This document shows, in pieces, positions 6,489-14,459 of a stretch of 17,694 bases of DNA. Source of the DNA: Armatimonadota bacterium (GTDB lineage Bacteria > Armatimonadota > UBA5829); NCBI GenBank assembly GCA_023398345.1, contig JAEWSK010000230.1:1-17694 (forward strand), read 5' to 3'. The notes below the pieces were generated by a model, which was not told where the DNA came from, did no database searches, and worked only from the letters and a program-made list of their open reading frames with translations. The translations under genes and the position numbers were made by a program. The stretch's first letter is position 1; each line of letters begins with the position of its first letter.

Positions 6489-8060
6489 TTAGGCTGGGAT
6501 CGTCACAGGAAGAACTCCGCGCGGTTCGATCTTTCCGAAGATCAACGCCGCAGCCGCTTCCAACGAGCCCTCGCGATAGCCATATGTGCACACATAAGCG
6601 CCCACTTTCGGGAATTTGCGCAGATCATACGGTTCGCGAACGGCCACCACTATCAGTTTCTTACCCAAACCGTCTAGCATCTTTACAACATCGGTTTGCA
6701 GCGCTTGATCGGTCGCCTTTTTCCAAGGCTCTACTGGACAAGTCGGTATGACTATAACATGCGCAGACTCAGCAGCAGCCATCGCCTGCTTCAAAGCCGC
6801 ATCGCGCTCCTCTTTTAGCTCTAACGCCTCCACATTGGCCCAGTGCGCCCGGAGCGCGGATGCGAGTGACGGCACTGTTGAGTGCGTTCCGACTACAAGC
6901 ACTTTTTCGTCTTTGCCAAGCTTGAGCGGAATTGCGCAATCATCGTTTTTGACCATCGTCACGCCTCGCTCGACGATCTCTTTTTGGACAGATAAATGCT
7001 CCGGTGTGCGCAGCAGTTTGTCAAGAGCATTGGGATCGACAAACCGTCGCTTATCAAGACCATACTCGCGTTTCATTGCCATAATACGAGCTACTGACTC
7101 ATCTATTCGCGATTCAGAAATGCGACCGTCCACAACGGCCTTTATGATTGCCTCGCGAGACTCTCGCTGTGCCGAAAGTGTGTGCGGAATTAAAATAATA
7201 TCGACCCCGGCCTCAACTGCCAGCACCGACGCCTCAGGCACACTCCAATGGTTGGCAATGCCCTTCATTTCCATCGAATCAGTGGCGATTACTCCGCTAT
7301 AGCCCATTTCCTCGCGCAGCAATCCAGTGATTATCCTGCGGGAAAGCGTAGATGGCAGATCGGGATCGAGCGCGGGAAACATTATGTGTGTGGTCATTAT
7401 GCTCGACACACCTGCCGCAATTGCCGCCCTAAACGGCTTTAATTCGATCTCATGCAGCCTTTCGCGCGCATATGGAACCGACGCCAAAGCCAAGTGCGAA
7501 TCGACAGATGTGTCGCCGTGACCTGGAAAGTGCTTTGCGCATGCAATTACGCCCGCGTCTTGAAACCCGCGAATGGCCTGCACACCAAACTCAGAGACAA
7601 CATCGGGCGATTCGCTGTAAGAGCGAGTGCCGATGATCGGATTATCGGGATTATTGTTAACATCGATTGATGGGGCGAAGTCGTAATTTACACCCAGCGC
7701 CTTTAGCTCCTCGCCGCATGCATAGCAGGCTTTGTAGGCAAGCTCGGGCTGACGGGTAGCGCCCAGCGTCATCGCCGATGGCATAATCGTCACGCCTTTA
7801 TTGAATCGCGCAACCATGCCGCCCTCTTGATCGACGTTTATAAGCAACGGCTCGCGTGAAAGAGACTGAAGCTCGTTTATAGTATTTACAGTAACTTTAA
7901 GGTCGTCGTGGCGGACGTTGCGGCCCATTAAGATGATGCCGCCGACCTCCATGTCCTGCACGATTTCGCGGGCATTTTCGCAAACTGTCGTATCATCAGT
8001 CGCATTGTCGCCTTCCCAACCAAACATAAGCATCGTGCCGACTTTTTGCTCAAGCTTCAT
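6489..8060 (-). CDS. GH3 beta-N-acetylhexosaminidase, NagZ-like, two-domain
   Basis: Retaining glycosidase, probably removing N-acetylglucosamine from muropeptides or other GlcNAc glycans. 523 residues: a TIM barrel (about 1-335) and a C-terminal alpha/beta domain (about 370-523), the layout of Gram-positive NagZ rather than the single-domain E. coli form. Motifs: DQEGG (about 77-81), KHFPGHGDTSVDSH with the Asp187-x-His189 dyad that serves as acid/base in NagZ enzymes, and ATDSMEM with nucleophile Asp261. No signal peptide is visible, so it is probably cytoplasmic, fitting peptidoglycan recycling or imported glycans. ATG follows GGGGAG (8073-8068). It lies 85 bases after a secreted phosphodiester glycosidase and just before glutaredoxin. 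Some GH3 members act as phosphorylases, so hydrolysis is likely but unproven. Confidence 0.92.
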   Translation of the reverse strand: MKLEQKVGTMLMFGWEGDNATDDTTVCENAREIVQDMEVGGIILMGRNVRHDDLKVTVNTINELQSLSREPLLINVDQEGGMVARFNKGVTIMPSAMTLGATRQPELAYKACYACGEELKALGVNYDFAPSIDVNNNPDNPIIGTRSYSESPDVVSEFGVQAIRGFQDAGVIACAKHFPGHGDTSVDSHLALASVPYARERLHEIELKPFRAAIAAGVSSIMTTHIMFPALDPDLPSTLSRRIITGLLREEMGYSGVIATDSMEMKGIANHWSVPEASVLAVEAGVDIILIPHTLSAQRESREAIIKAVVDGRISESRIDESVARIMAMKREYGLDKRRFVDPNALDKLLRTPEHLSVQKEIVERGVTMVKNDDCAIPLKLGKDEKVLVVGTHSTVPSLASALRAHWANVEALELKEERDAALKQAMAAAESAHVIVIPTCPVEPWKKATDQALQTDVVKMLDGLGKKLIVVAVREPYDLRKFPKVGAYVCTYGYREGSLEAAAALIFGKIEPRGVLPVTIPA

Positions 8061-8131
8061 CCAAAGTCTCCCCGTAATTCACACTCGATAGCTATTAGAT
8101 TTAAGTGCTCAACCATCTGACTCACACATGG

Positions 8132-8147
8132 AACGCTGCAAAGCGTT
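8132..8147. other. Short perfect hairpin at the end of the phosphodiester glycosidase gene
   Basis: Arms aacgct (8132-8137) and agcgtt (8142-8147) with a 4-base loop; it overlaps the stop codon of the gene at 8148-8146. No T-run follows on either strand, so it is more likely an mRNA-stabilising stem or a weak attenuator than a terminator. Could be chance. Confidence 0.3.
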
Positions 8148-9834
8148 AATTTGCGGGCGTCCATGTAGAAGTCAAGTCACCAGAGGTCGCCTTTATCGAA
8201 CGGCCTGTCGTCGAATCGTCCCAAGTAATTGTCGTTACAAACTCACCCTTGTCACCAATCACGCCGCTGTCTGCATCAGCCTTGCCGCCAGTCACCACAA
8301 GTAAAACTGGACTACCGACACATGGGCCACCTACCGAATCCACAACTTTAATTATCAACTTCGCAACAAGCGGGTTTTGCTTGTCCGCGTTGAGAATAAT
8401 ATTGATTTTTACTGCAGTGCCCGCGATGACTTTAGCATCACGGCTCACAAGCTGCGAACCATAAAAAGCCCTTATTCCAGTGCGCTTCAGACCAAGAGGC
8501 GTGAAATATCCCTGCTGGTTTACAAATCCGCCACCGTTTGACGTGCCCCACACTGTCCGATTCAGCACGTCGCTTGTAACGGGGCATGCGTTGCTGGTCA
8601 GTAAAAGCTGCGCGCCTTTGTCTTCAGCAACTTCGTCGGCGCATTCAATTGCAAGATTTGGCAGTTGCTCAAATGAGTCGCTTTTTGCAAACACAAGCAG
8701 AGCATTTGCCACCGGCCTCTGCTCTCCACCAGATGGGCTGTTTAGGATTATGCCACGGTACGAAAGCGTCGTAGACCCACCGCCGTCGAGATTAATTGCG
8801 CTGGTTGCACCGAGCCGCTTCATTAAATCGGACAGATCGGGCAGATTTATGCCTCTGCTGAACCTTTGGCGGCCGTCGACTGTCGCGAGAATCAATTTGC
8901 CGGCGGATGTTATGCCCACGGCAGTGCGCGGGTGGCGATCCGACGAAAACTCAGGGCCCATTATTTCATTTTCCAGATCAATAAACTGCTTGCCGTCTTT
9001 AAGAATCCAAGGCCCGCCCGAAACACAGTTATCGACTTGCGCGTAGTCAACTCCATTTGGACTTTTTATATCAAAGCGCACCGTCAGCTTATCGCCTACA
9101 TTGAGATTTTCCTTGAGAAAAAATGCCGCCGGGCCGCCCGATGACAAAACCGCCCCACCCTTTGGTATGGGCGTGTCGGTTGCGTTCTCGCGAACTTGTG
9201 TCACTGTGAAACTTATATTCTTTGACGGACAAACAGGCAGTTCGTCGGAGGTCAAAATGGCCTCCACACCCGCATACTTGGTTGCGGTGCTGTTGCCAAA
9301 TGTGGAGGTGTATAGAACTACTTGATTGGTGTCACGGGAGCGGTTGATTCCGTCGATCTGACGACTTATATTGTTGGATAATGTGAGTTTGGCGTCGAAT
9401 GTCGGATTGTCAAAAACAGCGCTGCCGTCCTTGCGTATTGCCACGACTGCGCGATTGTTGGTTGGCTCGCTGATAAGTTCGCTGTCAATAATGCACAGTC
9501 CCAGTGGGTCGCCTGTGTACGGAAAGAAATCGGCGTTTAGCCCTAAAAGAGCCCCTCTGCGCTCAGTAAGCGCGCTTATTGACTCCCGACCTTGCAGCGC
9601 ATCTTTGATATAGACAATGTCACGACCAATGGCGGCTTTCACTGAAGTGCCGCTGCACTTCGTGTCGACAGTCACGGCGTTGATGACCAAAGCAGGGTCT
9701 GTGTTGATTTCTTGATTGAGCGTAATTCCCGGCGCAAGCTGCTTTGTTATCTGTGAGGCAGACGCAAACGATAATACGGCCGCCAGCAGAATAATACAAG
9801 TGGCGGCCCGAAAACATGTCACACGTTTTAACAC
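8146..9834 (-). CDS. Secreted phosphodiester glycosidase (NAGPA domain) with C-terminal Ig-like domain
   Basis: 562 residues. The NAGPA domain is named for the human uncovering enzyme that removes GlcNAc from GlcNAc-phospho-mannose; bacterial members are thought to cut sugar-phosphodiester bonds in surface glycans. A signal peptide spans about 1-27. NAGPA motifs run from about 90 to 385: GLNADFF (98-104), VSGGPWIL (271-278), DRHPRTAVGI (299-308), DGGGSTTL (350-357) and QRPVANALLVF (372-382). After a beta-rich linker, residues about 470-562 look like a bacterial Ig-like (Big_1-type) domain, with GSPVLLVVTGG followed by GDKGEF. Start is GTG with GGGGGA 8 bases upstream; that site overlaps the stop of the preceding gene, 13 bases away, so translation is probably coupled. 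Family is confident; substrate is unknown. Confidence 0.88.
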   Translation of the reverse strand: MLKRVTCFRAATCIILLAAVLSFASASQITKQLAPGITLNQEINTDPALVINAVTVDTKCSGTSVKAAIGRDIVYIKDALQGRESISALTERRGALLGLNADFFPYTGDPLGLCIIDSELISEPTNNRAVVAIRKDGSAVFDNPTFDAKLTLSNNISRQIDGINRSRDTNQVVLYTSTFGNSTATKYAGVEAILTSDELPVCPSKNISFTVTQVRENATDTPIPKGGAVLSSGGPAAFFLKENLNVGDKLTVRFDIKSPNGVDYAQVDNCVSGGPWILKDGKQFIDLENEIMGPEFSSDRHPRTAVGITSAGKLILATVDGRQRFSRGINLPDLSDLMKRLGATSAINLDGGGSTTLSYRGIILNSPSGGEQRPVANALLVFAKSDSFEQLPNLAIECADEVAEDKGAQLLLTSNACPVTSDVLNRTVWGTSNGGGFVNQQGYFTPLGLKRTGIRAFYGSQLVSRDAKVIAGTAVKINIILNADKQNPLVAKLIIKVVDSVGGPCVGSPVLLVVTGGKADADSGVIGDKGEFVTTITWDDSTTGRSIKATSGDLTSTWTPAN

Positions 9835-9847
9835 TTAAAAAATCCCC

Positions 9848-12643
9848 CTATTGAGCCTGTTCTTTCTTTACTTCAACAGCAATGGGCAGAATATCTCCAC
9901 CTCGGCTCAGCGGGCAAGTCGATAAATAATTGCCGTCCATCATAACATCCCAGACGAGTACGTAATTGCCCTCTTGAGCCGGAGCTTGAACAATTGCATT
10001 CACAACCGCGGGCCAGCCGGGCTCGGCTTTTGTTTTGATAGGAGTGGCCATGCCGTCCCATTCCAACTCATTTCCATTGCGCGAATACCAATGGTAGCCG
10101 ATTTTTGTTTTTTTTGCGTCCCATGTCGCCATGCCGGTGTTGCGGAAGACGACTTTTGCCTCAACTGACTTACCGGGGGCAACGGTGGCCGGCACATCTG
10201 AGTCGACAATGCGGGGGCCGTAGTCGCTGGAGTAAATATTGATTGCGCGCGCATACACTGCCCCGCCTGACTCGGAAAATCGTTTCACTTCCTTTGTCCC
10301 ATTGAGAATGTCGAATTGAATTTGGTATGTCCAAGTGTCATCGAGCTTGGAGACATCTATGGGCTTTTTTGACGCAAGCATCAGATCGGTTTTAAACTCC
10401 GCAATCTCACCCGGCCTGCACGGCTTGGAAAGTGTCGCGCGTATTGGATTGATCGGAACCTCGATGCCGGGATCGTCCGGGTTGGATCGCTGAACCTTAA
10501 ACAGACGGCAGTCCAGCTTGACGCTGTCGGCGCTCCATATCTGAGTCCCATCGTTTCGCACTCGCACCGAAGTCGGATAAGCAAAGTTTGGAGCAACCAT
10601 GTTCGGAGCGCTGCAAGATATATATGTGGCATCGAAATCAGCGAGCTTGCCGATTGTAATAGGCAGCATAAGCGGCATATCGCCAAGCGTTGAAAACCAT
10701 TTATTGTCTGAAAGGCGAATAAGCTCCATCTTTAGTTCGCAATTTCCTTCAGGCAGAACAGAACCAGATGCAGCAACGGTCGCTATGCCGACTGTCATAT
10801 TGACTGTGTCACCCGGCGCTACGTCACGGGAAATTGGCATGCGAACCTTGCTCTCACCGAAATACCGGCCGCTGCGATACCACCGATAGCCCAACGCATA
10901 GCCATCTGATACGCGCCAAGTGGAGTTGCCGGTATTGCAAATCACCACCTCAGCCTGCGCAATTTGCTTTTGCGAGATCACCTTGGGCACGTTAATGCGA
11001 AGAAAACGCGCGGAGTAGTCCCTTGCGACTAAAAAACGCTTAATGTGAGCCTTGGTGGATTCGGCGCGGCTTGAGCCGAGAGATTGGGTAGCGCATATGC
11101 ACTTGCCGGTATTAAAGTCGTTCCATGCATCGCAATATATCCAAAGAGGGTTTGCCGCAAGAACGCTGTTCCACTGCGAATCGTAATTATCAGCGCAAGT
11201 CACATTCCCCACGCTGATGCCTGGGTTCATTGAAATGCAGACGTCAGTCGAAACGCCTGAGTCACTTGCCCACACCAACGGGCAGCCGAAATCTTTAATG
11301 AACCTGTCGGAACAATAGGTCAAAACGGCGGGCGTGAGCTTATTTAGCTCGGATGCGTTCGCTACAAATACAATCGAGGCGGGCTTGCCTGAATTGGGCT
11401 TGCCGGCTGGAGCGTAGGCGCAAAATTCAGATGGGACGCGCGAGAAGAAACTCTTAATCGAGCCGTAAAATGCCGACTTGGCAGCATCAGTGTCAAAATC
11501 GCGCGCATCCGCAGACAGCCGTGAACCATCGAAGAACATGCCCACCATCGGGTAGGACTTGCCTTCTTTTTGAAGTTCTTCGATAGCAGAGACGAGGCAG
11601 TCCAGCCCCTTATCGGCAAAACCCTTATCGACACTCGCTGCCCCCAAATAGTCAGGCAATATCACATTGATTCCGGTATTTGCGATAGATACAAGTTCGT
11701 CTTTGTGCCACTGCACCCTGTCACCGGTAAACCACGGCCCAACGCCATTTGTGGGAAGCTCGACAAGACTCGAAGACCCATCCGGCTTGGCTATATGCGT
11801 TACGGGCATATCCCTACGCTTATCGGCTTGATACCAATACAGATACTTCGCCAGCACCATCCGCTGAATCGGATATTTCGCCTCGTAGACAAATCCCGGC
11901 GGCATTGGAAGATCGAGAGTAAAAGATGTATTTTTGTGCCATTCGCGGTCGCTGATTACACCGTCGATAAGCGGCGAGCGCGCAACGTATTTTGCCGACA
12001 AAATCTTATCGGAGCTGGTGGTGGCAACACCGAAACTGTGGGCGGCAAAAACTATATTGGCCCACTTGGCGGGGATAAGCAGATCGGCTTCGCTCTTTAC
12101 TCGCGGTGCAAGGCTCACGAATTTGTCAGACTTGTCACCGTGCGTGCGGATGACGACATTGAACGTCATCATGTCGCCGATAGATGGCACGCCTCTTTTT
12201 AGCAGCGCCCAAGGCACAGCCATTTCAATGCTGTAACCCATGTCGATATCATCTGCATTATTTATCGTACCTTGAACAGTCGATCCATACTTGAAAGTAA
12301 ATGCGGGAGTTTGCGCCAACACGCCGCCTTCGCTTCCATGCTTAAAGCATGACCCTCCCGCCGCAGAAACCGACATTGAAAAACACGCAGGCGATATTTT
12401 CATTGCGCGCTTATTGTCAGTCTCGATATAAAACTCTACTGTATCATCCCCGGCAAGATCGACATTGGGTTTCGACTGACTCCCACGAACATCGGGGCTG
12501 TCAATCTTATATGATATGTAGAAATAAGAATCGTCCCATGTCGTATAGCATACGACCTGATCCTTGATAAGTTCTTCCGCGCTCGCAACCGACGCTAATA
12601 CCATCAGCGCAAACGCGCATATGATTACACGCTTGAGGATCAT
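9848..12643 (-). CDS. Large secreted CBM9-like / GH99-like / triple Ig-like protein
   Basis: 931 residues, exported: signal peptide MILKRV...SVASA (1-22). Domains from ATG 12643: (a) about 28-205, a CBM9/DOMON-like sandwich with TWDDSYFYISYKID and GDDTVEFYIETDN; (b) about 217-250, LIDGVISDREWHK, which looks like the start of a CBM9 module; (c) about 260-540, a GH99/GH71-like barrel with WYQADKR, WHKDELVSIANTGINVILPDY and WNDFNTG; (d) three Ig-like (NBR1/CARDB-like) domains, about 550-665, 670-805 and 810-925, with repeats of N(T/D)Gxx(T/I)W at about 570, 697 and 835. In the barrel the usual NEWHEG-type acidic pair reads N-D-F-N-T-G, so catalysis is doubtful and it may be a glycan-binding scaffold. 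ATG 12643 is chosen over 12655 for GGAG 6 bases upstream and a cleaner signal peptide. It lies 30 bases after the aminotransferase and 13 before the NAGPA gene. Function unknown. Confidence 0.75.
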   Translation of the reverse strand: MILKRVIICAFALMVLASVASAEELIKDQVVCYTTWDDSYFYISYKIDSPDVRGSQSKPNVDLAGDDTVEFYIETDNKRAMKISPACFSMSVSAAGGSCFKHGSEGGVLAQTPAFTFKYGSTVQGTINNADDIDMGYSIEMAVPWALLKRGVPSIGDMMTFNVVIRTHGDKSDKFVSLAPRVKSEADLLIPAKWANIVFAAHSFGVATTSSDKILSAKYVARSPLIDGVISDREWHKNTSFTLDLPMPPGFVYEAKYPIQRMVLAKYLYWYQADKRRDMPVTHIAKPDGSSSLVELPTNGVGPWFTGDRVQWHKDELVSIANTGINVILPDYLGAASVDKGFADKGLDCLVSAIEELQKEGKSYPMVGMFFDGSRLSADARDFDTDAAKSAFYGSIKSFFSRVPSEFCAYAPAGKPNSGKPASIVFVANASELNKLTPAVLTYCSDRFIKDFGCPLVWASDSGVSTDVCISMNPGISVGNVTCADNYDSQWNSVLAANPLWIYCDAWNDFNTGKCICATQSLGSSRAESTKAHIKRFLVARDYSARFLRINVPKVISQKQIAQAEVVICNTGNSTWRVSDGYALGYRWYRSGRYFGESKVRMPISRDVAPGDTVNMTVGIATVAASGSVLPEGNCELKMELIRLSDNKWFSTLGDMPLMLPITIGKLADFDATYISCSAPNMVAPNFAYPTSVRVRNDGTQIWSADSVKLDCRLFKVQRSNPDDPGIEVPINPIRATLSKPCRPGEIAEFKTDLMLASKKPIDVSKLDDTWTYQIQFDILNGTKEVKRFSESGGAVYARAINIYSSDYGPRIVDSDVPATVAPGKSVEAKVVFRNTGMATWDAKKTKIGYHWYSRNGNELEWDGMATPIKTKAEPGWPAVVNAIVQAPAQEGNYVLVWDVMMDGNYLSTCPLSRGGDILPIAVEVKKEQAQ

Positions 12644-12649
12644 CCTGAA

Positions 12650-12653
12650 CTCC
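12650..12653 (-). promoter_or_regulatory. Shine-Dalgarno choosing ATG 12643
   Basis: GGAG on the minus strand, 6 bases before the ATG at 12643-12641. The alternative ATG at 12655 has no recognisable ribosome site. Confidence 0.6.
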
Positions 12654-12673
12654 ATTTCGTAATTGGCTGTCAG

Positions 12674-13828
12674 CTAAAGCTTTGCTACAAACCGAGCTAT
12701 TCGCTCAATAGCTTGCTCTATCCTGTCTATAGAAGTCGCATACGAACATCGAATATGGCCTTCGCCGCCTTCGCCAAATGCAACGCCCGGCACAACGGCT
12801 ACTTTTTCTTCCATAAGCAATCGCTCTGAAAATTCGTCCGAACTCAGTCCAGTTTGCCGAATCGACGGAAAAGCATAGAACGCTCCGCCCGGCATAAGAC
12901 AATCCAACCCCGCGTCGTTAAGTCCCTTTACAATAACTTTTCGGCGCTGGTTGTATTGTTCGATCATTTCCTGGCTGACTTCGTAACCGTTCTTTATCGC
13001 CTCCAGCGCGGCCATCTGCCCCATTATCGGCGCGCATAACATCGTATATTGATGAATCTTCATCATCGCCTCGATAATATCGGGCGGCCCCGCGGCATAG
13101 CCGATGCGCCAACCGGTCATCGCATAAGCTTTTGAAAAGCCGTTGAGCAATATTGTGCGATCATACGCGCCGGGCAAAGTCGGCAGGCAAGTATGCTTGT
13201 CATCATATGTTAGTCGATCATATATCTCGTCTGTAATAATATATAAATCGTGCTTGCAGGCGATTGCTGTTATCTGCTCAAGAAGCTCGCGATTGGCAAC
13301 CGCGCCGGTAGGATTAGACGGATAACTGACCAAAATCGCTTTGGTTTTCGGCGTTATCGCCGCGCGGATTTTCTCCGGCTCAACGCAAAATTCGGTCTTT
13401 TGGGTAGTTTTTATTGTTACTGGGACGCCGCCGGCAAACATAACGCATGGTTTATACGAAACGTAGCACGGCTCCGCGCAAATTACTTCGTCGCCGGGAT
13501 TTAGCAGCGCGCGCATTGCCAAGTCCATCGCCTCGCTGACGCCCACGGTAATTAAAATCTGATTGAGGGGATTGTATTCCACTCCCTCGTGCTCGTTGAT
13601 GTAATTTGAGATTGCGACGCGCAGTTCCTCAAGGCCATAGTTGGATGTATAGCTGGTGCGACCTCGTTCAAGGGAATAGATGCATGCCTCGCGCACACGC
13701 CAAGGCGTAACGAAGTCAGGCTCACCCACACCAAGCGATATAGCCTCGGGCATCTTTGCAACAACGTCAAAAAACCTGCGTATGCCCGACGCAGGCGTTG
13801 ATTTAACTATTTCAGAAATAGGCTTCAT
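12674..13828 (-). CDS. Class I PLP aminotransferase (alanine/aspartate/aromatic type)
   Basis: Fold-type I transaminase moving an amino group between an amino acid and a 2-oxo acid; cytoplasmic. 384 residues, standard length. Landmarks: SLGVGEPDF (31-39), YTSNYGLEELR (60-70), SNPTG with Asn172, ITDEIYD with Asp200 and Tyr203, and SKAYAMTGWRIGY with the PLP lysine Lys233; the substrate-carboxylate Arg is in HIRCSYA near the C-terminus. ATG 13828 gives the usual family N-terminus (MKPISEIV...SGIRRFF); a TTG at 13837 is less likely. Neither start has a clear Shine-Dalgarno. It follows an Lrp/AsnC regulator on the same strand after 79 bases. The same pairing occurs in Bacillus subtilis (YugG/AlaR with YugH/AlaT), where the enzyme is an alanine transaminase, so that is the leading guess. 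PatA-like or AspB activity cannot be excluded. Confidence 0.92.
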   Translation of the reverse strand: MKPISEIVKSTPASGIRRFFDVVAKMPEAISLGVGEPDFVTPWRVREACIYSLERGRTSYTSNYGLEELRVAISNYINEHEGVEYNPLNQILITVGVSEAMDLAMRALLNPGDEVICAEPCYVSYKPCVMFAGGVPVTIKTTQKTEFCVEPEKIRAAITPKTKAILVSYPSNPTGAVANRELLEQITAIACKHDLYIITDEIYDRLTYDDKHTCLPTLPGAYDRTILLNGFSKAYAMTGWRIGYAAGPPDIIEAMMKIHQYTMLCAPIMGQMAALEAIKNGYEVSQEMIEQYNQRRKVIVKGLNDAGLDCLMPGGAFYAFPSIRQTGLSSDEFSERLLMEEKVAVVPGVAFGEGGEGHIRCSYATSIDRIEQAIERIARFVAKL

Positions 13829-13907
13829 TGGATGCAACGCTCAACATAATATGATTTAAGCCGAATGCACAAGATTATGAGTATTCGACATAAAACATAA
13901 GTATTTT

Positions 13908-14390
13908 TTAGGGCGAGACGGGAAGGCGATAGTCCTCGCTTTTTTCTCCGAATATGTCCCCGTCGTCTTTATACTTCTTTAGAAGGAAATTGGTTCGAGT
14001 TGAGAGCACTCCGTCCAGCGGAGCCAGCCGCTCTGCAACGAAAAACGCCACCTGCTGCATTGTCTTGCCCTCACAGACGACGCGAAGATCGTAGTCCCCG
14101 GAAACAAGATAAACCGAGTGAACTTCGGGATATTCATAAATACGCTGGGCGATTTCATCGTATCCTACGCCTCGACTGGGCGTAACGCTCACATCGATAA
14201 ACGCAAAAACTCTATCTCTACCGGCCTTGTCCCAATCGATAACCGTCTTGTAGCGCCGTATAATACCGCGCTTTTCCAGATCCGCAATAACATTCTTTAC
14301 GTCTTCTTCGCTCTTATCGATCATTACGGCAATCTTTGCCGGGGTCGTGCGGGCGTCGCGTTCGAGTATAGATAATATTTTCTTTTCCAT
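13908..14390 (-). CDS. Lrp/AsnC-family transcriptional regulator
   Basis: 160-residue DNA-binding regulator that usually senses an amino acid. An N-terminal helix-turn-helix (about 1-55: ILSILERDARTTPAKIAVMI, then KNVIADLEKRGIIRRYK) is followed by the RAM ligand domain (about 65-145), with SGDYDLRVVCEG as the typical loop. ATG 14390 is chosen over a TTG at 14417: AGGA lies 6 bases upstream, and the TTG would fall in or before the predicted transcription start. The aminotransferase gene follows directly, so it is the obvious target, with alanine or a related amino acid as effector (inference). A promoter and an inverted repeat just upstream suggest autoregulation. Confidence 0.92.
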   Translation of the reverse strand: MEKKILSILERDARTTPAKIAVMIDKSEEDVKNVIADLEKRGIIRRYKTVIDWDKAGRDRVFAFIDVSVTPSRGVGYDEIAQRIYEYPEVHSVYLVSGDYDLRVVCEGKTMQQVAFFVAERLAPLDGVLSTRTNFLLKKYKDDGDIFGEKSEDYRLPVSP

Positions 14391-14396
14391 TTTGTT

Positions 14397-14400
14397 TCCT
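14397..14400 (-). promoter_or_regulatory. Shine-Dalgarno deciding the Lrp-family start
   Basis: AGGA on the minus strand, 6 bases before the ATG at 14390-14388; rules against the upstream TTG. Confidence 0.65.
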
Positions 14401-14408
14401 GCCGTTAG

Positions 14409-14418
14409 TTTGTTCAAA
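14409..14418 (-). promoter_or_regulatory. Candidate Lrp-family operator (TTTG-2-CAAA)
   Basis: Perfect 4-bp inverted repeat tttg/caaa with a 2-base centre, lying on the end of the -10 box and the predicted transcription start of the regulator's own gene. Placement suits autorepression. The motif is short, so chance is possible. Confidence 0.3.
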
Positions 14419-14446
14419 TGATACAGCCGCAGAGGCAGTCAGTCAA
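14418..14446 (-). promoter_or_regulatory. Sigma70-like promoter of the regulator-aminotransferase unit
   Basis: Minus-strand TTGACT (14446-14441, 5 of 6), exactly 17 bases, then TATCAT (14423-14418, 5 of 6). The best promoter match in the window. Predicted start near 14411 gives about a 20-base leader. It lies right after the metG stop and likely separates the regulator unit from the translation genes upstream. Confidence 0.6.
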
Positions 14447-14459
14447 TGACGGTAGCCCG

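Noticed and set aside
6748..7302. Plus-strand open frame of 184 codons inside the GH3 gene
   Set aside because: Complement of a well-conserved glycosidase; the translated product is Ser/Thr-rich without motifs, as expected for a shadow frame.
8061..8145. Independent promoter for the GH3 gene in the 85-base gap
   Set aside because: TTGAGC is present but no matching -10 box lies at 16-18 bases; co-transcription from upstream is simpler.
11570..12202. Plus-strand open frame of 210 codons inside the 931-residue protein gene
   Set aside because: No ribosome site and no family signal; the minus-strand frame carries clear domains and a signal peptide.
13829..13907. Terminator between the Lrp-family gene and the aminotransferase
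   Set aside because: AT-rich with short ttatg/cataa repeats, but the T-run lies on the plus strand, where no gene reads towards it; no stem-loop plus T-run exists on the minus strand.
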